Source of the DNA: an uncultured Prevotella sp.
Lineage (GTDB): Bacteria > Bacteroidota > Bacteroidia > Bacteroidales > Bacteroidaceae
NCBI GenBank assembly: GCA_900540885.1
Contig: UQHJ01000046.1
Location: 1 to 19,502, forward strand
Direction of reading: 5' to 3'
DNA: 19,502 nt
In this document: positions 1 to 7,738 of the stretch, in pieces
How positions within the stretch are numbered: position 1 is the first letter of the stretch
Layout of the letters: every line of letters begins with the position of its first letter
Translations under genes and position numbers: made by a program
Notes under the pieces: model-generated
Seen by the model: the letters and a program-made list of their open reading frames with translations, nothing else
The model's database searches: none
What the model was told of the DNA's origin: nothing

Positions 1-6
1 AAAAAC

Positions 7-216
7 ATGAAGTTAAATCGCATAAGAGCAGTCTTAGAGGACAAAGGGATAAGCCAAACATGGCTTGCAAAGAAGTTAGGAAGGAGTTTCAGTACGGTCA
101 ATGCTTACGTATGCAACCGTTCTCAACCCAACCTTACCACGCTTCTTGAAATTGCACAGTTCTTGTCTGTGGATATGAAAGAACTTATCACGGACAAAAA
201 GGAACGCAATGATTGA
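7..216 (+). CDS. Small XRE-family HTH transcriptional regulator
   Basis: A 69-residue protein that is almost entirely one Cro/C1-type helix-turn-helix domain. The HTH runs from about residue 16 to 36 (SQTWLAKKLGRSFSTVNAYV), followed by the usual third-helix and scaffold segment with QPNLTTLLEIAQFL near 40-53. There is no effector or dimerisation domain, so it should act as a compact DNA-binding repressor or activator. The ATG lies six bases from the window edge, so its ribosome-binding site and promoter are outside or at the edge. It reads toward the secreted Ig-like gene about 155 bases downstream. A second protein with the same design (4991-5206) sits in front of another secreted protein. 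The domain assignment is secure; the target is unknown. Confidence 0.9.
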   Translation: MKLNRIRAVLEDKGISQTWLAKKLGRSFSTVNAYVCNRSQPNLTTLLEIAQFLSVDMKELITDKKERND

Positions 217-296
217 AGAGATTATGAGAGACAAAATAATGTCATAGCATCATTTTGTGGATAAACTAAAATATAGTATTTGCAAAATAAATTGAA

Positions 297-314
297 CTTT
301 TCTCATAAGAAAAG
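297..314. promoter_or_regulatory. Short inverted repeat between XRE gene and secreted-protein gene
   Basis: CTTTTCT, four-base loop, AGAAAAG: a perfect 7-bp stem in the A/T-rich spacer 217-372. No T-tract follows it on the plus strand, so a terminator is unlikely. An operator for the upstream XRE protein is possible but is inference only. The spacer also holds TAGTATTTG, one base too long to match the TAnnTTTG promoter element. Confidence 0.3.
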
Positions 315-372
315 AAATATACTATAAGAGTTCATATATCTCCACATGTTAAATTATTAATTGCTGATAACT

Positions 373-1139
373 ATGAGACTGAAGCCGAAACTCCTCAATG
401 CAATAATATTAGAATTGACAATGTTCCTTTCAATGCAAACAGCTTTTGCTGCTTGCAAACCGTCATTTGCCGCTCAACAAAAGAAGGTAGCGACCATTAG
501 CAAAAAGAAAGTCGCCAATGGTAAGAAGAAAATATATCGCAAGGCTTCGATGCGGAATTTTTCCCAAAAGGAACTGAATCAAATTATGCGAACAGTTGAA
601 AAAAGTATTTGTCTGCAGACAATTCTTCAGCCAAACAAAATGTCGTTGGATTTGGAATAGGAGACAACTCCATAGATGTTGCACTCCGTTGGAACACTAA
701 GGAGAAGCAACAGGAGTTTCGTAATCAGATATACAACTCGTCTGTCATTAAGTTTGGAGACAAACTCGACCCTGTCATAGATAACAAAACAGGAGTAAGC
801 TCTTATCATGGTATTTCCATTAAGGCAGAGAAATCCTCCTATCCTTTGGGTAGCACAGAAATCAAATTCACTATAACCAACCATAGTGGCAAAGAATTCA
901 TGTATGGCGAAGCATATAGCATCACAGCCCAAGGTAGGGATGGCAATTGGTTTCTTTTACCAACTGACTGCCTATTCAAGGATGTTGGGCATATATTAAG
1001 CGATGGTCAAAGCGGCACCATTACTGCCCATCTTTTTCCAGATATTCTGCCAAATAATCCTGGCGTCTATCGCTTCTTCTACGAAGAAAACATAGATGGC
1101 AATAAGGTGCTGCTTATGGCAACCTTTGAGTTGAAGTAA
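373..1139 (+). pseudogene. Secreted Ig-like-fold protein, broken by a one-base frameshift
   Basis: Two overlapping reading frames join into one protein if one A is added to the A6 run at 599-604. The reading then becomes V-E-K-K-Y-L-S-A-D-N-S, and the total is about 255 residues. The first frame (ATG at 373) begins with a signal peptide, MRLKPKLLNAIILELTMFL, and an AFAAC site at about 26-30 that could be a weak lipobox; a lysine-rich stretch follows. The second frame (open from 600, stop at 1139) carries a beta-rich domain over its last ~110 residues, with YPLGSTEIKFTITNHSG and a closing PGVYRFFYEEN strand. This resembles the bacterial Ig-like domains of Bacteroidetes exported proteins. Taken literally, the first frame stops at 660 and the Ig-like part is not exported. 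This could be real decay, phase variation or an assembly error. Function unknown. Confidence 0.65.
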
Positions 1140-1158
1140 ATAAAAAGAATTGTTGCTT

Positions 1159-1971
1159 ATGAAAATACTCTTCAGTTTATTGGCATTTTGTTTATTTGCC
1201 TCATGCGTCCATTCCCAAGAGGCGGTGGACACGGTAAGTGTGCGTGTACAGTATCGTGCATTGTATAAATACACGCAGGAGCAAAAGGAAGCGTATGATG
1301 ATATAAATCTGTTGGATATAGGGAGACATTCGTCTCGGTTTTATAGCCAACGGTTTGAGCAGTTCCTGCATCAGCGTGATTCTGTGAAGAGTGTGAATAC
1401 CGACCCTATGAGCTATTTGCAGTTCCTGGCAAATACGTTTGGTTCTAAGAAAGGACGCGAGTATGAAGTTTATAAGCACATTCCACAGAGGGGCACGCTC
1501 ACTTATACGGATGTCGTGCACAATGACTTTTCATTCTGTTATGAGGAATCCATCCCGACCTTCTCTTGGGAACTCGCCGAGGGTGACACTATTATTATAG
1601 GTTATCCCTGCCATAAAGCCGTTTGTCAGTTCCGTGGGCGCACTTGGACAGCATGGTATTCGTTGGACTTGCCTTTTGATAATGGTCCATGGAAGTTAGG
1701 TGGTTTGCCCGGACTCATATTGGCGGCTTATGAAAGCCGACATGAATTCTCGTTTGTTGCTACAGGCATAGAGCAGATGCGGCAAACAGCAACCATCAGC
1801 TTTCAGCCCAAGCGTTACTTGCGTTCAACTCCTGCCAAGTTTCAACGTCTGCTTGAAGATTACTGGAAAGACCAATGGAATACTACAAACCGCTTGCAAG
1901 GCAGCGGATATAGTGAACCGCCTAAGGCACAACGGACTTTCAATGCATGTTTAATGGACAAATATGAATAA
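1159..1971 (+). CDS. GLPGLI family exported protein
   Basis: A 270-residue protein from the ATG at 1159; a TTG three codons upstream is possible but less likely. The N-terminus MKILFSLLAFCLFASCVHSQ is an export signal, ending either at a lipobox-like FASC (Cys16) or at a signal-peptidase-I site after HS. The family signature GLPGLI is at residues 182-187 within a GPWKLGGLPGLILAAYE context. Length fits the family, which is common in Bacteroidetes and of unknown biochemical function. The gene starts 19 bases after the Ig-like gene and ends 28 bases before the receptor-like gene, so the three probably form one transcript. GLPGLI proteins often sit next to outer-membrane receptors, which suggests a periplasmic or surface partner role; that is inference. 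Confidence 0.9.
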   Translation: MKILFSLLAFCLFASCVHSQEAVDTVSVRVQYRALYKYTQEQKEAYDDINLLDIGRHSSRFYSQRFEQFLHQRDSVKSVNTDPMSYLQFLANTFGSKKGREYEVYKHIPQRGTLTYTDVVHNDFSFCYEESIPTFSWELAEGDTIIIGYPCHKAVCQFRGRTWTAWYSLDLPFDNGPWKLGGLPGLILAAYESRHEFSFVATGIEQMRQTATISFQPKRYLRSTPAKFQRLLEDYWKDQWNTTNRLQGSGYSEPPKAQRTFNACLMDKYE

Positions 1972-1999
1972 GTGATATGTAATAACCATTTGGAAAGCA

Positions 2000-4540
2000 A
2001 TGAGATATGCCATATTTTTCATACTTCTGCTAACAAATCTTTCGCTTTCTGCACAAACCTTCACAGGAAAGGTGAAGGGTAAGAAAGGAGAACTCTTGGT
2101 AGGTGCCTCGGTTGTGGCATCGACTGAGAGCAAGTCAACCGTGACGTATTGTCTCACAAGCGATAATGGTGAATATAAGCTGACTATTCCTAAAGGGAAA
2201 AATCCTGCAAGTATAACGGTAAGTTATATTGGTTATCAGAAGAAGACGATGCCGTTTACTGATTTGAAGGATGGCATGACTATCACGTTGGCAGAAGGTG
2301 GCTTCGAGCTAAAGGAAGTAAAGATAAAAGCGGAGCGTATAAAAAGCACAGGAGACACGCTCACATATTCGGTTGCTGGTTTCCGCCAGGGGCAAGACCG
2401 AAGCATTGCCGATGTAATAGCCAAGATGCCTGGACTTGAGGTGAAAGCGGATGGCAAGGTGGAATACCAAGGAAAACCTATCAACAAGTTCTATATCGAG
2501 GGACTTGACTTAATGGGGGCGCAATATGGTGTTGCCAACCAAAACATCTCAGCTGATAAGATAAAGAGTGTGCAGGTGTTGGAGAATCATCAGTCGGTGA
2601 AGTCGTTGCGTGGCGTGTCGTTCAGCGAACAGGCTGCTCTCAATCTTGTGTTGAAGGATGATGCCAAAGCCGTATGGACGGGAGCGGCTGACATAGGTTT
2701 GGGTTATGGTGATGATTTTCTATACGACTGCCGACTGATGGGTATGCGTTTCAACAAAAAGTATCAGACGCTGATGATGTACAAGAACAACAACATCGGC
2801 AAGCAACTCGACAATGAGGTGCTCGATCTTGCTGCATTGTTGAAGGGAAGTACTGGCTCTGAATCGGGCTTTCTCTCTATGATGTCGGTTGCGGCTCCCG
2901 ACCTTGCAGACAACCGATATACTTTCAACAATAGTCATCTTGTTGTCGGCAACTGGCTTTGGAAGACTGGCAAGGATTCGGAACTGCGTGTGCAAGGCAA
3001 CGGATTTATTGACAAGACCGATATACAGGACCATAGTTCATCCACTTATCTCACCCTTGCCGATATGCCAGTCATAGTTGAGGAGCAGAATGTCTGCAAC
3101 ACCCGAAGCGAATGGAAGGGTGAGGCCAACTATCAGTACAACGGCAGTAAGAGTTTCATCAAGAACAACCTTAAAGGCTATATTGACTTTAACAAGAGTA
3201 TCGGCACGATGATGTACAACGGACAACGCACCGACATGATGGTGAAGCCGCACAAGCGTAGTATTACTGAGGATTTTCAGATGTCGCACACCACGGCAAA
3301 GGGCAACATATATAACGTTGACAGTTATTGGACCTATAGCTATCTGCCAGGACAGTTGCTCACCATTGGTGGAATGACAGAACGGCTGAATCTCGGTTTC
3401 TTCTCCACGCAGAATGAAATGCAATATAAACTGAAAGTCGGCAGACACTATCTCAACAATGAGTTGGGAGTGAACTACGACTATCAGAGTATTGGTGTGG
3501 CAATGGACGAGGAAGCGGAGAAGACGAATGTGTATCAGTTGCTTCGCACGTATTGGACTCCTTCAATGTCGTTCCTTTTCGGAAAGCACAGGATAGGAAT
3601 AAAGTCGAAGATAAGTTATGCCCATCAGTCTTACCGTGAGTCAAGAAGCAATCATCTGTGGATAGACCCTTCGGTGGGTTGGAATTGGAAGGCAACTGTT
3701 GTTTCTGAATTTTCGGCTAATGTTGGTTATGCTAATGCGCCATTGATGGGAAGGTCTATCTATGACACTCCTATCTTCACAAGTTATCGCACTCAGAAAG
3801 TGAATAGAGGCAAGACGGATACTACTCACTCTATTCATGCAACGGCAGCATATAAATACACCAATCCTGTGTCGGGACTGTTCTTTAATATTCGTCCTTC
3901 ATATAATAGAATGTCGGGAAACATCCTTTACGAGAGTGCGATGAACGGCAATATCTACACCACGACTGCTACAGACAAGGAATATGCCATGCAGACAATA
4001 GGTGTTTCTGGTCGTGTAAGCAAATCGTTTGGATGGGCAAAGACACTTGTCGGTATTGGCGCCTCACACAACATCACAGATTATAATATGCTTGTGTCGG
4101 GCATTGTGAATTACGCACGTATGAACATAACCGCCGTTTCGTTCAACTACTCATTGTGTCCAGCGAGATTTCTTTCTGTTGAGGGTAAGTCGAATGTGAA
4201 CATTTACAAGCAGAAGAATCTCACGGCTCCCGAACTCTCTTCCGACCCCACAACCGATTGGGAACATTTTCTTAAACTATATGTATTCCCTGCCAAAGGA
4301 TGGATGCTGAGCGTAAAAAACGAACTCTTCCATACCAACGACAAGAGCATCGGTATAAACTACTTTCTTGACCTTGCCATTGCCTACAAGGCTAAGCGTT
4401 GGGAATTCTCCGTCACAGCAAACAACCTTATTGGCACTTCTGAGTTTGAAAGAAGAACTCTCGGCAATACCATTGAGTCGTATAGCATTACTCGTCTTCG
4501 TCCAAGAGAAGTGCTTGCAAAGTGGAGTATGGATTTATAA
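2000..4540 (+). CDS. TonB-receptor-like outer-membrane beta-barrel with carboxypeptidase-regulatory-like domain
   Basis: An 846-residue outer-membrane protein. Residues 1-18 are a signal peptide (LSLSA|QTF). Residues about 20-107 are a carboxypeptidase-D regulatory-like beta-sandwich (GKVKGKKGELLVGASV, then SYIGYQKKTM). Residues about 110-230 are plug-like: DTLTYSVAGFRQGQDRSIAD, then the conserved turn KPINKFYIEGLDLMGAQYG. The rest consists of repeated amphipathic, aromatic-rich strands typical of a 22-strand barrel. It probably imports or displays a ligand at the outer membrane. The substrate cannot be read from sequence. I see no SusD partner, so it is not a standard glycan-uptake SusCD pair. 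It follows the GLPGLI gene by 28 bases, the arrangement expected of a receptor and accessory protein unit. The frame is intact to the stop. Confidence 0.88.
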   Translation: MRYAIFFILLLTNLSLSAQTFTGKVKGKKGELLVGASVVASTESKSTVTYCLTSDNGEYKLTIPKGKNPASITVSYIGYQKKTMPFTDLKDGMTITLAEGGFELKEVKIKAERIKSTGDTLTYSVAGFRQGQDRSIADVIAKMPGLEVKADGKVEYQGKPINKFYIEGLDLMGAQYGVANQNISADKIKSVQVLENHQSVKSLRGVSFSEQAALNLVLKDDAKAVWTGAADIGLGYGDDFLYDCRLMGMRFNKKYQTLMMYKNNNIGKQLDNEVLDLAALLKGSTGSESGFLSMMSVAAPDLADNRYTFNNSHLVVGNWLWKTGKDSELRVQGNGFIDKTDIQDHSSSTYLTLADMPVIVEEQNVCNTRSEWKGEANYQYNGSKSFIKNNLKGYIDFNKSIGTMMYNGQRTDMMVKPHKRSITEDFQMSHTTAKGNIYNVDSYWTYSYLPGQLLTIGGMTERLNLGFFSTQNEMQYKLKVGRHYLNNELGVNYDYQSIGVAMDEEAEKTNVYQLLRTYWTPSMSFLFGKHRIGIKSKISYAHQSYRESRSNHLWIDPSVGWNWKATVVSEFSANVGYANAPLMGRSIYDTPIFTSYRTQKVNRGKTDTTHSIHATAAYKYTNPVSGLFFNIRPSYNRMSGNILYESAMNGNIYTTTATDKEYAMQTIGVSGRVSKSFGWAKTLVGIGASHNITDYNMLVSGIVNYARMNITAVSFNYSLCPARFLSVEGKSNVNIYKQKNLTAPELSSDPTTDWEHFLKLYVFPAKGWMLSVKNELFHTNDKSIGINYFLDLAIAYKAKRWEFSVTANNLIGTSEFERRTLGNTIESYSITRLRPREVLAKWSMDL

Positions 4541-4990
4541 ACTACAAGAAGTTCTTTAATGCAAGAAAGATTACTAAGAAAGTCATAACGAAGCCAATTA
4601 TGAAGAAGAACAAGAAGAACCACTGGGCATAGTGACCGAGATTCTTGAAATCTTACTGATTGCTCGTAATGTACTGATAATCAATACTAATTGGAATTAT
4701 AAAATGACGAAAGAAACAAATTAGGAACAATAAAATCGAGAAAACCCAAAATGAAAGCATGAGAAAACATAAATTAACACTGAAAACAACGATATTTTTC
4801 CTTTTCTTTCATTTCGGGAGTAAAGCCCTAATGTTGTATGTTAATCACAAAAGTTACTTTTTTGTGCGTAAGATAGTAGCAAATAAAGTAATAAAACATA
4901 TTTTTTATGCCACTATACAATATTTCCTGAAGATTCTCATTTATTACAATAAATGTATATATCTTTGCATTGAACTTAAATAAAATTACA
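4541..4990. other. A/T-rich intergenic region, no supported gene
   Basis: 450 bases separating the receptor operon from the second XRE module. Reading frames here are short, rich in Phe, Lys and Ile, and lack family-like sequence. The longest (from 4759) is mostly low-complexity translation and overlaps the promoter of the next gene. No clear terminator hairpin follows the receptor gene. The one meaningful signal is the promoter element at 4960-4967. Confidence 0.6.
4960..4967 (+). promoter_or_regulatory. Bacteroidetes -7 promoter element for the second XRE gene
   Basis: TATCTTTG matches the Bacteroidetes primary-sigma -7 consensus TAnnTTTG exactly and lies 23 bases before the ATG at 4991. 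No perfect TTTG -33 box is found at the usual 19-21 base spacing. A transcript from here would have a leader of about 15-20 bases and would not include the TTG at 4970 as a sensible start. Confidence 0.6.
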
Positions 4991-5206
4991 ATGAATGAGC
5001 TTAATAGAATAAAAGTAGTTCTTGTAGAACAAAAGAAAACAGGTAAATGGTTAGCAGGGCAACTTGGAGTTAGTGTTACAACAACCAGTCGTTGGTGCTC
5101 TAATTCTGCTCAGCCAGATTTACAAACACTAAGTAAGATTGCTAAGCTGTTAAAAATAGATACAAGAGAACTTCTTGTTCCAACAGACTTGCATGAAAAC
5201 TTTTAA
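4991..5206 (+). CDS. Small XRE-family HTH transcriptional regulator (second copy of the type)
   Basis: A 71-residue Cro/C1-type HTH protein. The HTH is at about residues 17-37 (GKWLAGQLGVSVTTTSRWCS), followed by QPDLQTLSKIAKLLKID. It is clearly related in design to the regulator at 7-216: both share LNRI near the start, WLA-LG in the HTH, QP-L-TL--IA and a D--EL ending. The start was set at the ATG 4991 rather than the TTG at 4970, because the promoter element ends at 4967. It stands 49 bases upstream of the secreted-protein gene at 5256, suggesting that it controls itself and that gene. The target is not known. Confidence 0.9.
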   Translation: MNELNRIKVVLVEQKKTGKWLAGQLGVSVTTTSRWCSNSAQPDLQTLSKIAKLLKIDTRELLVPTDLHENF

Positions 5207-5255
5207 AATTAAATAATAGAAAAAATGAATAGTCAAATTACAAATAGAATATACA

Positions 5256-6221
5256 ATGATTAAGAGACTTGTTTTTCCGATTATTGCAATAATAATTCCT
5301 TTATTAGGATTTGCACAGAGCACTTTGCCACTGTTAAAGGAAGGGGCAAGAGTATCTATCCCTCTAAACAAAAAGAACACCAAAGGACTTGATATATTCA
5401 TAAAAAGTATGACATATCAAGATAGTACAGAATATTCTTGCCAAGCAAACATTATTCTGGAGTTAACTAGTCGAAACGAAAAAATACATTTCGGTCAATA
5501 CCAGGATAAATTAGGAGGTTGGCATTCTGATTATATGTTCAACTTGTTTAGCATAGATGATGTACTCGAAAAAAACAAAACTATTGAAAAAAAGGTATCT
5601 ATAAGGGTAAAAAGTGGCTATTATAGAGATTCCCTTCTTTTATTGAGTAAAAGAGAATTGATGTATTTACCACCTTATGATTCGGAAGAATTTATTCAAA
5701 AAGAGAAAGCCAGAAAAAAAGCAGTCGAATTGGCAAACAAGGCAAGATTAGATTCGATAAACAATGAAAGATTCAAAGTTGAAAAGGAAGAGGAAGAACG
5801 ATGTGAAAAATTGCTGACTCCAGAATACCTTGCTAATTGGGTTGGAGCAAGTTTCTTCACAAAAGAAAATATTGAGAAAGATTGTGGGGTTTACCCATCA
5901 GCATATTCAGGAGGGAAAGTGTTTTATAACTTTCCTAAATGTCCTGTTACCATGGAGTTCACCGAAGACAAGCAAGTCTGTATATATCTGAGCTTTCGAT
6001 TATTTGGAGAAGATGGATATAATTTCAGAAAGGAACTTATCAATTATGGATATAAGCTTCGTTCTAAATCCGAAGCACTTGTGGCAGAAAACAATTTTGG
6101 TGATTTGATGAATGGCAAAGTTTCAGTTATGAAATGTGCCTTGAAGAACGGAGGTTTTTCAGTTTGTCAAATAACAGAAGGACAAGCTTTTATGTTTGAG
6201 TTTTACCGATCAAAGAAATAA
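5256..6221 (+). CDS. Exported protein of unknown function with a charged helical middle
   Basis: A 321-residue protein with an N-terminal signal peptide (MIKRLVFPIIAIIIPLLGFA, likely cut before QS). A beta-rich segment covers residues ~25-130. A strongly charged, probably coiled-coil stretch follows at ~146-185 (QKEKARKKAVELANKARLDS, then EKEEEERCEKLL). The C-terminal part (~190-321) is globular, with LTPEYLANWVGASFFTKENI and a final FEFYRSKK. I recognise no family. It follows the second XRE regulator by 49 bases in the same direction, probably as one transcript. By location it is periplasmic or surface-exposed. Its A/T-rich codon use resembles the XRE gene beside it more than the receptor gene upstream, which may mean the pair arrived together. 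Confidence 0.75.
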   Translation: MIKRLVFPIIAIIIPLLGFAQSTLPLLKEGARVSIPLNKKNTKGLDIFIKSMTYQDSTEYSCQANIILELTSRNEKIHFGQYQDKLGGWHSDYMFNLFSIDDVLEKNKTIEKKVSIRVKSGYYRDSLLLLSKRELMYLPPYDSEEFIQKEKARKKAVELANKARLDSINNERFKVEKEEEERCEKLLTPEYLANWVGASFFTKENIEKDCGVYPSAYSGGKVFYNFPKCPVTMEFTEDKQVCIYLSFRLFGEDGYNFRKELINYGYKLRSKSEALVAENNFGDLMNGKVSVMKCALKNGGFSVCQITEGQAFMFEFYRSKK

Positions 6222-6570
6222 ATTTATCTTATCAAGATTGACAACGAAACGAATAAACCCACTGATTTTCTTCTTTCTCATTTGTCCTTGTCTCTGATTA
6301 AAATGGGATGATTACAAGCACCTTGCAAAGGTGGTCACGACTGCGAGCCTGCGAGTAGTCCGAGAAACTTTTAGGAATACAGAAAGACGGACACGGCTTC
6401 TGTATTACAAAAGGATTTCTCGAAAAGTACCTATAAAATGACGGCACTTTTTTTTAACAGCGTCCGTCCCCAAGGCTGCTTAAACGTATAACAGTTTGGC
6501 GGTAGCCTATGGTGGTCAATCGTCCTTTGGGATGATTTCTCAGTATGGAGGCTCATTAGCCTCTGTATGC
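6222..6570. other. Intergenic region at the edge of the decayed mobile element
   Basis: No coding sequence is supported. The stretch holds a direct repeat GCGAG-CCT-GCGAG inside a GACT...AGTC inverted pair (about 6339-6361), the nested palindrome listed separately, and a T8 run at about 6449-6456. Base composition is richer in G+C than the gene to the left, in line with a change of origin near 6300. Confidence 0.5.
6361..6422. repeat. Nested imperfect palindrome, candidate transfer-origin or site-specific DNA structure
   Basis: The inner arms AATACAGAA (6376-6384) and TTCTGTATT (6398-6406) are perfect complements around a 13-base loop. The outer arms CGAGAAA (6361-6367) and TTTCTCG (6416-6422) are also perfect. 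The 8- and 9-base segments between inner and outer arms pair only partly. No T-tract marks it as a terminator. It lies next to mobilization and replication relics, so an origin of transfer or recombination site is plausible, but no nick-site consensus is recognised. Confidence 0.5.
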
Positions 6571-6933
6571 CTATTGATTGCCGTTATTCGAGTCGTTAGG
6601 CTTGTAACCATTGTCATTAGAACCGTTAGACTGTTGTGTTTGTCCTCCTGCCAGATGCTGTGGATATGTGTTGTGTTCTCCCTTATTCTGTTTGGCATCT
6701 GCTTCTTGCAGGGAAGAAGGATTGCCAACAGACTGTTTGGAGTAGTTTTGTTGTGGGGAATTTCCACCAGTAACAGCATCGGAAAGATTACCATTCGTTC
6801 CGACCTTACCCACGCTTCTGTTGTCATTTGATGAAGCCGAATCTTTGATTTGAGTGGTCAAAAATAGCTTACATTCTAAAGAGAACCTTTCATTATGCCA
6901 GTCAAAGGAAAAACATTGATTTGTAAAAATCAA
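6571..6933 (-). pseudogene. Q/N/S/G-rich fragment, possibly the tail of a mobilization protein
   Basis: An open minus-strand frame whose last ~90 residues look like a real hydrophilic linker (NGNLSDAVTGGNSPQQNYSK, then NGSNDNGYKPNDSNNGNQ and stop). The first ~30 residues have a different, Phe- and Cys-containing composition and are probably not part of the same protein. Linkers of this sort occur near the C-terminus of relaxases and other transfer proteins of Bacteroidetes elements, and this fragment lies downstream, on the same strand, of replication-gene remnants. The link to mobilization rests on position and composition only. It may be a chance frame. Confidence 0.3.
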
Positions 6934-7116
6934 ACATATATCCTTGATTTTGATTCGTTAACACACCAAATCCGGCTATGTCCTTTGGTCATGGAAATCA
7001 TTAGTCAATAACTTAATTCGTTATGGTTCCGCTTATAGGGAATGGATGTTCAATGAGGGCTCAATGTTCAATACCACAGAACAAAGACCCTTCATTGAAC
7101 AAACTTCCAAACATTC

Positions 7117-7410
7117 CTACCGCTTTTTCTCTTTTACCAGTCCATAGCTATCACGTTCTATCATAGTCAGAACGGTATGTATGTCATTGGTGTTATACAT
7201 ACGTTTGCTCAGTTCTATCAAATCACCACCTTCTGCAATTCCAATGTCATACCATTCATGGAGATTGTTATTCACTACAAACGAGGATGTTTTCTCTTCA
7301 CGCAATGGTGAGCGGTACCAATATTGCCCTCTTCGAATTTTGGCATGGGTATATCCCATATTTTCAAGATAATCCACTATGCTTATTTTCTTAGCTTCTG
7401 AAATATCCAT
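7117..7410 (-). pseudogene. N-terminal remnant of a CHC2-like primase from a mobile element
   Basis: 97 residues matching the start of the CHC2/Toprim primase-like proteins of Bacteroidetes mobilizable elements. MDISEAKKISIVDYLENMGY is the usual opening, and YRSPLREEKTSSFVV plus EWYDIGIAEGGDLIEL correspond to the zinc-ribbon fold of DnaG-type primases. The zinc-binding Cys/His positions are absent, as is usual for this mobile-element subtype. Family members continue into a Toprim catalytic domain. Here the frame stops after SYGLVKEKKR with no Toprim part in any nearby frame, so it is truncated and cannot prime. The ATG at 7410 is the natural family start. It lies on the same strand as, and downstream of, the helicase remnant. 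Confidence 0.65.
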
Positions 7411-7452
7411 TACTATTACTTGCTTTTTATTCCATACTTACTACTTGTCAAT

Positions 7453-7738
7453 CACTTTGTTTGCTTCACTTACTATAGGCATGCCCATAAAGTAAACGAA
7501 AATCCGAAGTGTTTTCAGATAGATTACTCTGTAACACCATCCTATGGGCTTCATATTCCAAATTCACTTTATTTGCTTTATCCTCTATTGGCCCCCGATA
7601 AAGTAAACCATATTCCGAAGTGTTTTTAAGTCCATTGTGTCTTGTCACATATGGTCTTTTGGGGGACTCCAAAAATACTTCGTTTACTTTATTCTCTATA
7701 GGCACACCCATATAGTAAAGTGTTTGCTAAAGTGTTTT
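7453..7738. repeat. Three diverged 111-112 bp tandem repeats, each with a central palindrome
   Basis: Units begin near 7453, 7565 and 7676. Each contains a T/C-rich left half, CTATTGG or CTATAGG, a short C-rich centre, then ATAAAGTAAAC or ATATAGTAAAG, and GAAGTGTTTT about 10-15 bases later. The first core (7470-7495) is an almost perfect 26-base palindrome. The period is a multiple of three, and on the minus strand two units read in frame as a 37-residue repeat (KNTSEYGLLY and ENTSDFRLLY followed by PIEDKANKV-like sequence). They lie between the helicase and primase remnants, where iterons or a replication origin of a mobile element could sit. Confidence 0.6.

Noticed and set aside
599..605. 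Programmed -1 ribosomal frameshift at AAAAAAG
   Set aside because: The zero frame reads GAA AAA AGT, so the heptamer is out of register for the efficient A-AAA-AAG slip; a missing A is simpler, though not proven.
3038..3448. 136-codon minus-strand frame inside the receptor gene
   Set aside because: Antisense shadow; His- and Val-rich translation with no family features, while the plus strand encodes a coherent barrel.
2000..4540. SusC of a polysaccharide-utilisation locus
   Set aside because: No SusD-like gene, glycosidase or sensor nearby, and the protein is shorter than typical SusC proteins.
4759..4983. 74-codon plus-strand frame
   Set aside because: Low-complexity Phe/Lys/Ile/Tyr translation of A/T-rich DNA, no family features, and its 3' end covers the promoter element and start region of the second XRE gene.
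6496..6831. 111-codon plus-strand frame with hydrophobic content
   Set aside because: Hydrophobicity comes from reading the complement of the Gln/Asn-rich minus-strand frame; no start context or family match.
7420..7629. 69-codon plus-strand frame across the 111-bp repeats
   Set aside because: Covers only part of the repeat array and lacks any conserved peptide period as clear as on the minus strand.
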